Assembly: GCA_025526915.1 (NCBI GenBank)
Contig: JAHLKH010000317.1
Coordinates: forward strand, 1 to 20,710
Reading direction: 5' to 3'
Length of the DNA stretch: 20,710 bases
Source of the DNA: Entophlyctis helioformis
Taxonomy: Eukaryota; Chytridiomycota; Chytridiomycetes; Chytridiales; Chytriomycetaceae
The notes beneath the pieces were generated by a model. That model had not been told where the DNA came from and made no database searches. It worked only from the letters and a program-made list of their open reading frames with translations. This document shows positions 9,818 through 17,311 of the stretch, in pieces; the first letter of the stretch is position 1, and each line of letters starts with the position of its first letter. A program made the translations under genes and the position numbers.

Positions 9818-10240
9818 CCAGGACTGGCTGATCCAGAAAAAAGGGGGCCGGCGTATCATGCGACGACCAAAAGAGTCAGCAGCCGGCATGGACGACCAGT
9901 CAGCGGCGCACATCCACAGGCATGCCACCTACAGGTATGTGACTCGCAAGGTTGGATGAGATGATCCTCGGTTCAAAAAAGTTGATGTTGAAAGTGGATG
10001 AGTGCAAGTCTGGTCACGTGGAATGACACGTGACTTGATAGCTTGGTGCTAAGTTTTTGGATGCCGTCAAGGAGGTGTGTCTGAGCATCGGAGCATCTGA
10101 GCATGGTAGTCCAGCAGGATGATAAGAGAGCGATCATTTATCTACACTTTGGAAGGGAAGCAGTATAGCGAGCGAAAGAACGAGAGAAGGGGAGAGCGAT
10201 TGCACAAAGAAGGAGAGGGGGGTTGCAACAAGGGTGCGGT
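9818..10240. other. Intergenic region with RMT2 promoter
   Basis: About 420 nt between the RMT2 start and the 3' end of the next minus-strand gene. No coding frame is convincing. It contains a perfect paired E-box (10013-10034) and a purine-rich run (about 10150-10220), probably the 3' flank of the upstream gene. Confidence 0.5.
10013..10034. promoter_or_regulatory. Perfect inverted pair of CACGTG E-boxes
   Basis: The half-sites GTCACGTG and CACGTGAC form an exact 8-bp inverted repeat around a 6-bp spacer. Each contains a palindromic CACGTG, the core recognised by bHLH factors such as Cbf1, Pho4 or USF, and the GTCACGTG flank fits the Cbf1-type RTCACRTG consensus. The pair is centred about 205 bp upstream of the RMT2 start. 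Function is inferred from the motif. Confidence 0.6.
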
Positions 10241-11334
10241 TTAAAAGTCGAGTGCCATGTGGTCTTCATCGCGACTGTAGGATGTGTGCTCATGTGGGTC
10301 AGAGACAGTGATCATGCCTCGGTCGCAAACTGCAGACAGACCCAGCGAGCGGAACAGGTCAAGATCAGCAATGCCGCCGCTGTACTTGGACGTCTCGAAT
10401 GGCGCTGGCAGCTCGTAGACGTTTTCGACGATATGCTCGCGGTTGAAGAGCGCAATGCCGAGCGGCGTGTATCTGTCAGATGTGGTGTTTGCGACGCGAT
10501 GTCAGTATCAGCGTAAGATTATGCAAGAAGATCGTGATGCGATCTGATGGCGGACACAGGCAAGGCAGACAGGCAGACACACAGGCAGGCAGACAAACAC
10601 ACAGGCAAGCAGACAGACGACGTACCGTGTAAGGCTGCCATAGCAGGTTTCTGCAGTGCCAATGGCAGAGAGGCCCAGCGACTCTGCGTCTTCACGACGA
10701 ATGAAGAAGCCGTGCACTTTATTGCACAGCTGGATGTAGGGCTCAATGCGCAGGTGCGACGGCGACGATGCCGCCATGAGCAGCTTGAGAGACGAGGCCG
10801 AGGCGGACACTGACGAGGACGACCACGACGACGACAGGGACGAGAGCGACGACGCCATCATCAGGGCAGGCGGCGAAGCAGGCGCAGTGAGCAGATCGAG
10901 GTCGGCTGACGACGCATTGGCTGTGACGATGGCGGTGGATTGGTCGACGCCCTCGCCGGCCAAGCCGTCGCCGATGTCGCGATGTCGCCGATGTTGTCGC
11001 TGAGCAAGGCCATTCTGGATGACAGAGGCATTGGGTGGTGACGCAGCGGGTTGAAGGCCAGCAGTGGATGAGTGAACGGTGCCGAAGGGGCCTTGAACGA
11101 CGATGCGGACGTCAGGGACGACGGCATAAACGACGACGTGCGACGGCGTGGTCTGGCGGGCGGCTTGGCGCTGTTCGCGGCATGGCCAGGCACGGGCATA
11201 GGAACAGACACTGGAACAGAGAGGCTGTTGAAGCCCTTGGCGTTGGTGGGGATGGCGGTCATGGGGAGCAGGGCGGTGACAGAGGCGAGTTGATAGGAAA
11301 GCTTGTTTGCGGCGTTGTTTGTCAATCCAGTCAT
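10241..11334 (-). CDS. Unrecognised Ser-rich protein, frame broken once
   Basis: The model has exon 1 (11334-10626), a 153-nt intron (GTACGT..GACAG) and exon 2 (10472-10241, ending HMALDF). The N-terminal half is Ser/Pro-rich and basic (RPRRRTSSF). The conserved-looking C-terminal part runs through RIEPYIQLCNKVHGFFIRR and GLSAIGTAETCYGSLTR, then after the splice YTPLGIALFNREHIVENVY and LDLFRSLGLSAVCDRGMI. LGLSA occurs twice, hinting at an internal repeat. I recognise no family. The frame changes near 10980, inside a 9-bp repeat in which one unit lacks a base. Without that loss the product is about 313 residues, or about 289 from the alternative ATG 11262. The CCAAT cluster just upstream fits the 11262 start better. 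It is either a sequencing error or a recent lesion. Confidence 0.55.
10473..10625 (-). other. Intron of the Ser-rich gene, containing a CAGACAGG-type microsatellite
   Basis: The donor is GTACGT and the acceptor CTGACAG. The 153-nt phase-2 intron joins GSLTR to YTPLG. It is longer than most introns here because it holds a GTCTGCCTG-type simple repeat. Confidence 0.7.
10553..10619. repeat. CAGGCAGACA-type simple repeat
   Basis: About 65 nt of imperfect GGCAGACA/CACAGGCA units, entirely within the intron of the Ser-rich gene. A similar stretch recurs near 13204-13262. Confidence 0.7.
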
Positions 11335-11383
11335 GCCTTGGTGGATGTGCTGTGATTGGTCAATCCAGTCATGCCCTTGGTGG
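11321..11383. repeat. Direct repeat in a promoter-like region
   Basis: Two copies start GTCAATCCAGTCATGCC and end TTGGTGG, at 11321-11344 and 11359-11383. They differ by one C in a C run. They flank or contain minus-strand CCAAT boxes and the first candidate start codon of the Ser-rich gene. Confidence 0.7.
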
Positions 11384-11426
11384 CAGCGCTCTGATTGGAC
11401 GGTCCTGGTAGAGGCGCACTGATTGG
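11355..11426 (-). promoter_or_regulatory. Cluster of three CCAAT boxes
   Basis: CCAAT on the minus strand occurs at 11359-11355, 11398-11394 and 11426-11422, the first followed by CAC and the other two by CAG. They lie about 95-165 nt upstream of the alternative start ATG 11262, the usual distance for HAP/NF-Y sites. This suggests a promoter for the Ser-rich gene. Confidence 0.5.
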
Positions 11427-11540
11427 ACGGCGCACACCAAAGTGCCACCTCACGATCCAAGCTTGCCGAGCGACTCGCCGGGAGGATCCCCGACTGCACA
11501 GCGATGCTGGACACAGCTGGCTCTGGATGCGGGTCCTGCA

Positions 11541-11589
11541 CTGCACCATCTGCGCCATCTGCGCCATCTGACCATCTGGCCATCTGCAC
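11541..11589. repeat. CATCTGCGC-type short tandem repeat
   Basis: About five imperfect 9-10-bp units (variants of CCATCTGCG) lie between the CCAAT cluster and the helicase remnant. No coding role is evident. Confidence 0.65.
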
Positions 11590-11799
11590 CACCTTCGTGT
11601 GGCTTGTGCCGAGTCCCGAGTTCAAATTTCAGAGCCTCAAACAATGCTCTTTGCACAAGACCGCCGCGAGAATCCCAATGGCAACCCTGCCGAGGCCAGA
11701 GGCCAAGGATGCATCTGCCCCACTGCGCCGCACAACGACGCTGGTCAAGGTACGTGTGTGGCTGCGTGTGTGGCGGCTGCGGCTGCAGTCGCAGTCGAG

Positions 11800-12187
11800 G
11801 CAGATCAAGGACCTTGGGAAAGACGACGTTCTCAGTGAACGCGTCTTGGTCCTGCTGGTCATCGCGACGCGGGATGGCAAAGGAGATGGCCTCCAGGTTG
11901 CTGACGCGAGACACGGCGACGTAGAACTGGCCGTGAGAAAAGACTGGCGCTGGGAGGTACAGGCCGACGCGAGTGAGGGTTTGGCCCTGCGACTGGCAGG
12001 AATATGTCAGGAAGAAGGAGATGGAATCGCGCGAGAGATGAGGTGCATGATGCTGACGTACCTTGTTGATGGTCATGGCAAAGGATGGACGGAGCGGGAA
12101 CTGCAGACGGCGGATCGTGTATCCGTTGTGCTTGGTGGTGTGCGGGATCTTTGGGAGAAGGATCGTGGAGTCAATGCCGCTCCTTGT
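11800..12187 (-). pseudogene. Pif1/Helitron helicase C-terminal fragment
   Basis: The frame reads STILLPKIPHTT, then RRLQFPLRPSFAMTINK. A 69-nt intron (12061-11993) follows, then SQGQTLTRVGLYLPAPVF, GQFYVAVSRV and VVFPKVL. AMTINKSQGQTL is the signature of the penultimate helicase motif of Pif1-family and Helitron enzymes, and YVAVSRV is the last motif, with its catalytic Arg. The Walker A and B motifs that hydrolyse ATP are absent, so an active helicase is not encoded here. Two stop codons (12193-12188) close the frame directly upstream. After about 11800 the frame stays open to 11450 but shows no family similarity. Confidence 0.75.
11993..12061 (-). other. Intron between the MTINK and SQGQT motifs
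   Basis: The donor is GTACGT and the acceptor CTGCCAG. The 69-nt phase-0 intron, once removed, joins MTINK exactly to SQGQTL, restoring the canonical helicase motif. Confidence 0.8.
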
Positions 12188-12383
12188 TCATCAGCGCTGC
12201 TGTCCTCGTCAATGCCGCCTTGACCATCATCGTCACTTGCCCCGTCATCCATCCCCACGTCTTGATCAACGGGTACGTCCTGTGCCATTTCATACAGCGG
12301 CTGTTGAAGGTGGGCGATCGCAGCCTCTGCATCAGCATGCGCATCAGCGTCTCCTCGTTCGGCTTGCTCTCGGAGTTGCTGGA

Positions 12384-13076
12384 TCAGATATGCGTGTGCG
12401 CCATGTGCAGGCAGCTGAGCGGGTTGGCTGGCTGTGCTGGTGCGGCTGCAATGGCATCGACCATCTGGCGACGCTCTGCCAGCGAGGTGATGTTGTCCTT
12501 GGGAACTCGCTTCAGGTCCTTGTGCCAGCCTGGCTCGCCATGCATGAACAGCAGCGGGAAGCTGAACGGGAAGCACAGCGGGTTCATCTCCGAGATCCTG
12601 TGAGACTGGCGGGGCTGGCTCTCGTCGCAGTGGGACTGGACAAAGCGACGGTTGCAGTGGCCGCCGCGTCCGGAAACATGCGCGTTGTCCGGCCAGCAGA
12701 TGGGCCGCCAACGGTTGCTGCTGCTTGCTGCTGCTTGGCTGGCTGCTGGCTGCTGCTGCACGGCTGCCGTGCACTGCACTGGCCTGAAAGCGAAGGAGTT
12801 GGATGGTCCAGGCGGCTGGGGCTGCTGGCTGTGCGGCACCTCACGAACAGGCGGAGGCTGCACAGGACGGGGAAGGAGCGGGCAAAGCGGCTGGAGCTGG
12901 CGAAGCGGGGAAGGCGGGACGCTGCTCTGTGACGACTGCTGCGACGATAGAGACTGCTGCTGGCGACGGAACCGCCTGCGGGCAACTTTGTCAGCAGCGT
13001 AGCTGGTCGTGCTTGCCAGCCCTCCACGGCGTCGTTTCTGCGGCCGCTGTCCATCGCCGTTGCCGTTGCCGTCCAT
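12384..13076 (-). pseudogene. Helitron N-terminal fragment
   Basis: A frame of 230 residues runs from ATG 13076 (MDGNGNGDG). It begins with a basic, Gln/Ser/Pro-rich stretch (RRRGGLASTTSY, ARRRFRRQQQ). It ends with a block characteristic of the start of Helitron Rep-helicase proteins: RISEMNPL, then a short hydrophobic run PFSFPLLF and HGEPGWHKDLKRV. It stops at 12384, and a neighbouring frame continues with an Ala/Asp-rich helical segment (AYLIQQLREQ, then an acidic run, about 12410-12180). No HUH nuclease motif is visible. The upstream basic region may not belong to the element. I treat it as a broken transposon gene, although one missing base would join it to the next frame. Confidence 0.55.
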
Positions 13077-13423
13077 GGCGATGGGATGGCAGATGGCCGA
13101 TGGGTGAAGATGAAGGTCTGATCTGGCGTCGCCTGGACAGCAGCGAACGTGCGGCATGAGCAGGCAGTGCGACGGAATGGGGAATGCAGGCGGATGCATG
13201 TATTGGGGCAGACAGGCATGGAGACAGGAGAGGCAGACACACACAGAGGCAGGCGAGCAGCGAGGCAGCCACTAGACTGGCTGCGCCAGCTTCATCATGT
13301 CCAAGATGCCCATCTCATTCATGGTCGTGTCTCTCCGCTTCATCAACCCGTATATTCCATTGCCAAGATAGGCCCAGCCATTGTGCTTGCTTTCTCTCCA
13401 TGCCACCAGCTCACCTCGTTGCC
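13077..13423. other. Gap between the Helitron remnant and the helical hypothetical gene
   Basis: About 350 nt with no convincing gene. It holds the simple repeat at 13204-13262 and the presumed promoter and leader of the following plus-strand gene. Confidence 0.45.
13204..13262. repeat. Imperfect GGCAGACA/GAGGCAG repeat
   Basis: A purine-rich simple repeat similar in sequence to the one at 10553-10619. It lies in the gap between the Helitron remnant and the helical hypothetical gene. Confidence 0.5.
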
Positions 13424-14755
13424 ATGCTGTCTACATGCTCCAGAGCTCCTCTCGTTGAGCGCGTTCTCCGCCTGTTCCTCTGGCAACCCGCCAAGGGCAT
13501 CCACTCTCTCTTACAGAAGCTCGCCGCGCATCTCTGCTCGTACGAAGCAACACAGATCCGGTTCAAACGGTACCAAGGCCGCGTTCACGACCTGGCGCGT
13601 CGCCACGCCATCGAAGAGGCTGCCAAGAACCCGACACTTTCGAGCATTGACTCACAGCTGCATCTTGTTGAGAGCTTTGCCGCTGCCGGTGTGGCTGCAT
13701 TGACGGCCGATGAGCTCAAGTTTGCGATTGTGTGCATCCGCAAGCGCGAAAAGACAAGCTTCATTGACGCCCTTGCCGACCCAACCTTGGTTGATCTGGT
13801 CGCTCATATCGCCCATCTCGCACCAAAACTCCTCAACGACCTGCGCAAGGTGAGCCTGCCTGTTGATGATCTTGGCTGCTGTGCCTCTCGCGATGACTTA
13901 CGCAAGCATCCGCAGTTTGGAGATCTTGCCTCGGTTGTGGGCCAGTTCTTTGAGGCCGTTCGCAAGTCGCTGGCTATTCTCGAGCGGTACGCCGTGTACA
14001 AGAAGCACCGATCCAGCATGGAGACTCGGTCGCATACCGACCATGCCTCGTCAAGCACTGGCGGCGCAAACACGCTCGTCGATCCCGCGTTTCTTGGCGA
14101 CGATCTGTACGACGCGCAGTTTGATGCACTCAGCCGCGAGATTGTGTCCGACATCGAGACGGCCTGGCGCGGGTTCCTCGAGGCGCTGTACCCCGTGCTG
14201 CACAATATCGGCAAGGCGGCTGCCGCTGGCGGCGTTGTCGACTCGATCATCCTCCGCATGGTTGACTGGCTCATGAATGGGCTCATGACCAACCTGCAGT
14301 TTGGTGACGAGGACGAGGAGGACGAAAGCGACAATGATGTACCACACGGTGTTGTCACTGCTGCCTCGAAGCTCAAGCCCATGGATCCCGTCACCATCTC
14401 GTCGACCCACGGTCACAGCAGCGTGTCCTTGAATGCAGACGCACGCCAGAGCACCGCATCCACAGTTGCAGATGCAGAGTCGCTCACCGCACACGGCCCG
14501 TCTGCATCCAAGGCGAGCGGCACGACGGCATATCCCGTCCCATCGCGAGACACGACTCGCCGCAACGTCAGACTCGACCGCGTGCTTGCCATGCTGTCCC
14601 AAGACGAGACAGAAGCGCTGTGGAAGGAAGTCGATGCCATGATGGATATGGCGCTGTCTGGCCTTGACCAGCGGCTGTGGCCCGATTTCCCTCTCATGAA
14701 CGGCAAGGTGGCCGAGCAGTTTGTCGTCGAAATCATCAAAGACCTCAACGAGTAG
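13424..14755 (+). CDS. Hypothetical helical protein
   Basis: I recognise no family. The preferred model is exon 1, 13424-13849, and exon 2, 13916-14755, giving 421 residues. The 66-nt intron (GTGAGC..CCGCAG) has no stop and keeps the frame, so a retained-intron product of 443 residues is also possible. The N-terminal two thirds look alpha-helical with heptad-like leucines (RFKRYQGRVHDLARRH, TADELKFAIVCIRKRE). FGDLASVVGQFFEAVRK directly follows the splice, and DSIILRMVDWLMNGLM comes later. An acidic run (GDEDEEDESDND), a Ser/Thr/Ala-rich linker and a C-terminal helical segment (LSQDETEALWKEVDAMMD) complete it. There is no signal peptide or membrane segment. ATG 13424 was chosen because the open frame upstream has no protein-like character. 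The gene converges on the LRR gene. Confidence 0.7.
   Translation: MLSTCSRAPLVERVLRLFLWQPAKGIHSLLQKLAAHLCSYEATQIRFKRYQGRVHDLARRHAIEEAAKNPTLSSIDSQLHLVESFAAAGVAALTADELKFAIVCIRKREKTSFIDALADPTLVDLVAHIAHLAPKLLNDLRKVSLPVDDLGCCASRDDLRKHPQFGDLASVVGQFFEAVRKSLAILERYAVYKKHRSSMETRSHTDHASSSTGGANTLVDPAFLGDDLYDAQFDALSREIVSDIETAWRGFLEALYPVLHNIGKAAAAGGVVDSIILRMVDWLMNGLMTNLQFGDEDEEDESDNDVPHGVVTAASKLKPMDPVTISSTHGHSSVSLNADARQSTASTVADAESLTAHGPSASKASGTTAYPVPSRDTTRRNVRLDRVLAMLSQDETEALWKEVDAMMDMALSGLDQRLWPDFPLMNGKVAEQFVVEIIKDLNE
13850..13915 (+). other. Probable in-frame 66-nt intron
   Basis: The donor is GTGAGC, directly after AAG, and the acceptor is CCGCAG. Its length is a multiple of three with no stop codon, so splicing and retention both give open frames. 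Its size and donor match the other introns here. Confidence 0.6.
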
Positions 14756-14802
14756 CGGCCCCCCGCCTCCCTCCTGTTATCTTTCTGTGGCATCAAGTGT
14801 GA

Positions 14803-14808
14803 TTTATT
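14803..14808 (-). terminator. AATAAA polyadenylation signal of the LRR gene
   Basis: AATAAA on the minus strand lies about 60 nt past the LRR stop codon, within the short convergent gap to the helical hypothetical gene. Confidence 0.65.
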
Positions 14809-14868
14809 GAACCTTTGCATCTTTACAGCAGAGTGCCTTGCAACCCTTACAATGTCAGCTGTGGAGGG

Positions 14869-17311
14869 CTATTGCGGCAAAATGATCGCCAGCAGGTCCG
14901 TGTCTGTAAACTGCGACAGGGTATCTGGCGAGTGTGCAGCCCCACAGCACAATGCCAGCGTGTCTGTGATGATCGACTGCCACTGGATGTCTAGTCTCAG
15001 CCGACTCAACGCGAGCTCGGAAATTTTGGTTGCTTGCCGTGCATGCAGCTGTGCCAGGCACCGCCTGGTGTGTGACGTATCAGCCATTGATCGCACCAAT
15101 GCCGACACGTTGGAAGCCATGCCAGACGTAATGGCTTGTCGTGCCGTGTATCGCGATATCAGCCGAATGGAGTTGGCGATGATGCCGTCGATGCAGATGA
15201 TGGCCGACACCATTGGCATGGCTGCCACATCGCTTACGGCGTCCACATGATCAGGCGGTGGATCGGCCGGCCATCCTCTTGACAGGGACTCGTGCAGCCA
15301 ACCCATCACCCGCGACTGGGCAGCAAGGCAGCACTGCAGAGCAGCGTCCCACTCGATATCCACACGCACGACAAGCGCGTTCCATGCGGCAGTGTCCACC
15401 ATGCGCGCCAGTGCAATCGCATAGCGCGGTGCCATGTCTTGTAGCGGCGCATGCTTGGCAATCGTATCAACCAGCCGCCGCATCTCACCGACAAGTCGGG
15501 CGGCAACCGGCTGCAACTCGCCTGGCTGCAAAAACGCCGGGACAACATACGGTGCGAGCCGGACACGACCGAACCGGGCGATGATGCGGACAAGCGCGCC
15601 GACAAGGTCGTGCAAGGGGCCGGTATCCACACACGGCACATCCGGCACATCCAACAGCGAGCTGGCGAGGCTGGTGGCAGCGGACAGATGGTGGACACAC
15701 GCATCAAAGTCGGTTGGACCACCAAACAGGTCATCGCGCACGCCTTGGATCCATTTGCAGAGGAACTTGTGCGCAAGCGCTTGGTTTCCACTCGAGGCAA
15801 GAGACTGCACATGATGCGACACGATCGCTGCGCTTGTTGGGTGGATCAGGTGCCGCACTTTGAGCAGTGAACTGATCTGTGTGTCCATGTCCATGTCGCA
15901 CATGCCCGCGAGCTGCATCGTGCCATGTTTGTGGGAGTGGTCTGACACGGTGGAGTGATGTGTGCTGTTGAAGAGCGTGGATGCAGTGCATGTCATCAAG
16001 CCGCGTGTCGACGAATGTGCTGTTGCGATGGATTGAGTTGCAGAGCCGTCTGAATGCTCAGCTGCCGGTGCAATAGCCGGTGCGATAGTTGGTGCAACAG
16101 CCGATGCTGGCAGAGCTCCTTGTGATAGCGACGAGGACGACGATGATCGCGACGTGTCCGAGACATCAGGCGAAGGAGTTTTGCGCAGAAACGACTGAAT
16201 GGCCTGCAATCCGTGGCGGCAGATGGACGCGGGCGGATGCACCAACTGGTTCCACTCTTGCTTCCCAGATGTGACCGCAGTGCTGTCGATGATGCCGCCA
16301 CAGTCATCGTCGTCATCAGAGATCTCGCCGACATCGCTGCCAAACAGGTACAGGTACTTGAGATTTGCCAGCTGGACCAGGCAGGCGGGCAAGACAGCCA
16401 GCCGATTGTGCCGCACATCCATGGTCTCGAGCGAGATGAGGTCCTGCAGTCTGGGCAGCTCGCGCAGGCGATTGTCGTTTAAGAGCAGTGTGCGCAGGCT
16501 GTGCAGATCGCCAAACAGCTCGCACGGCAGCACCGATATCGCGTTGAACGACAGGTCCAGATGGCGAAGGCTCGTCATCCGTCCCAGACACGCCGACGAC
16601 ACTGACGGAATGGCGTTGTGCGACAGGTGCAGCTCGACAAGGCGGCATGATGGCGGAACGGCCAAGTCGAGGCCCGACAGCAGGTTGTTGGACACGTCCA
16701 GTCGCTGCAGGCTGCAGCACGAGGCGAGCAGTGAGCGAGGCAGGTGCTGGAGCCTGTTGCCACACAGATCCAGAGTGTCGAGATGCACGAGGCCCGAAAA
16801 CGACGATTCGTGGATGTCGGCGATGGCATTCAGGCTCAGGAGGAGCTGTGTGAGCGACGCAAGGCGGCTGATGGATGCGGTATGGAGAGCAGGTTGTTGC
16901 CGCGCAGGTCAAGGATGGAGAGGGCGTGGCATGTGTCTGTGAGGAACGATGGGATGTCTGCGAGGCTGTTGAATGAGGCGTCCAAGATCCTGAGCGAATT
17001 GCTGACGAGCTGGAGCTCGGTTGGCAGCTGCTGCAAGCCGTTGGAGCCCAGGAACACTGCCTCGAGTGGCCTGCATGCTGCACGGTGAGTCGATGCCACG
17101 AGCTGGAGCGTGCGCGGCAGACACAAGGCGCAGCACAACAAGCGACATACTGACTGTGTTGAGCAGCATCGCGCAGCTTGACGCGTACATTGTCGGCAGG
17201 CGTGTTGTCGCTGCCGGTCTCGCTTGCTATGGCACCAGTGGCACAGGCCGCGGCGTCGCCTCCTCCTGCAGCCTTACTGCCCAGCTGCGTCAGGTTCAGC
17301 GTCGTTGCCAT
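14869..17311 (-). CDS. Leucine-rich-repeat protein, frame broken once
   Basis: Exon 1 is 17311-17151 (MATTLNLTQLGSK) and exon 2 is 17070-14869, with an 80-nt intron between them. About nine or ten 22-24-residue LRRs follow, from roughly residue 58 to 295 (LEAVFLGSNGLQQLP, LRILDASFNSLADIP, LSILDLRGNNLLSIP, LDTLDLCGNRLQHLP, LRHLDLSFNAISVLP). They are of the typical/SDS22-like class found in intracellular signalling scaffolds. A Ser/Ala/Thr-rich linker leads to an unrecognised helical domain of about 350 residues. There is no signal peptide or membrane segment. Near 16872 the frame shifts inside one repeat. One extra base would restore exact 23-residue LRR spacing and a product of about 787 residues. 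The start overlaps the end of the upstream gene by 38 nt. The ligand is unknown. Confidence 0.75.
17071..17150 (-). other. Intron of the LRR gene
   Basis: The donor is GTATGT and the acceptor CATGCAG. The 80-nt phase-2 intron joins RDAAQHS(Q) to PLEAVFLGSNGL, the first LRR. A second AG six bases earlier would give the wrong frame. Confidence 0.7.

Larger units (their letters stand above)
11800..13076 (-). mobile_element. Helitron-derived remnant (core deleted)
   Basis: On the minus strand an N-terminal Helitron block (RISEMNPL, HGEPGWH, near 12530-12590) is followed, after only about 350 nt, by the last motifs of a Pif1/Helitron helicase (near 11870-12187). In complete elements these blocks are separated by many hundreds of residues carrying the HUH Rep nuclease and helicase motifs I-IV. 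None of these is present. The coding frame changes twice between the blocks. I could not identify the 5' TC or the 3' hairpin plus CTRR ends, so the given limits are those of recognisable coding sequence, not of the transposon. Confidence 0.65.

Noticed and set aside
10547..10625. CRISPR-like array
   Set aside because: The repeated CAGGCAGACA units are a simple microsatellite inside an intron, without unique spacers of constant length, and the genome is eukaryotic.
11430..11800. Helitron 3' end (hairpin plus CTRR)
   Set aside because: I looked downstream of the helicase on the minus strand and saw no CTAG-type end preceded by a short hairpin. The limits remain undefined.
11423..12223. Plus-strand frame of about 266 codons
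   Set aside because: It is antisense to the helicase motifs MTINK and SQGQTL, which are clear on the minus strand.
12063..12932. Plus-strand frame of about 289 codons
   Set aside because: It is antisense to the Helitron N-terminal block and has no recognisable motif.
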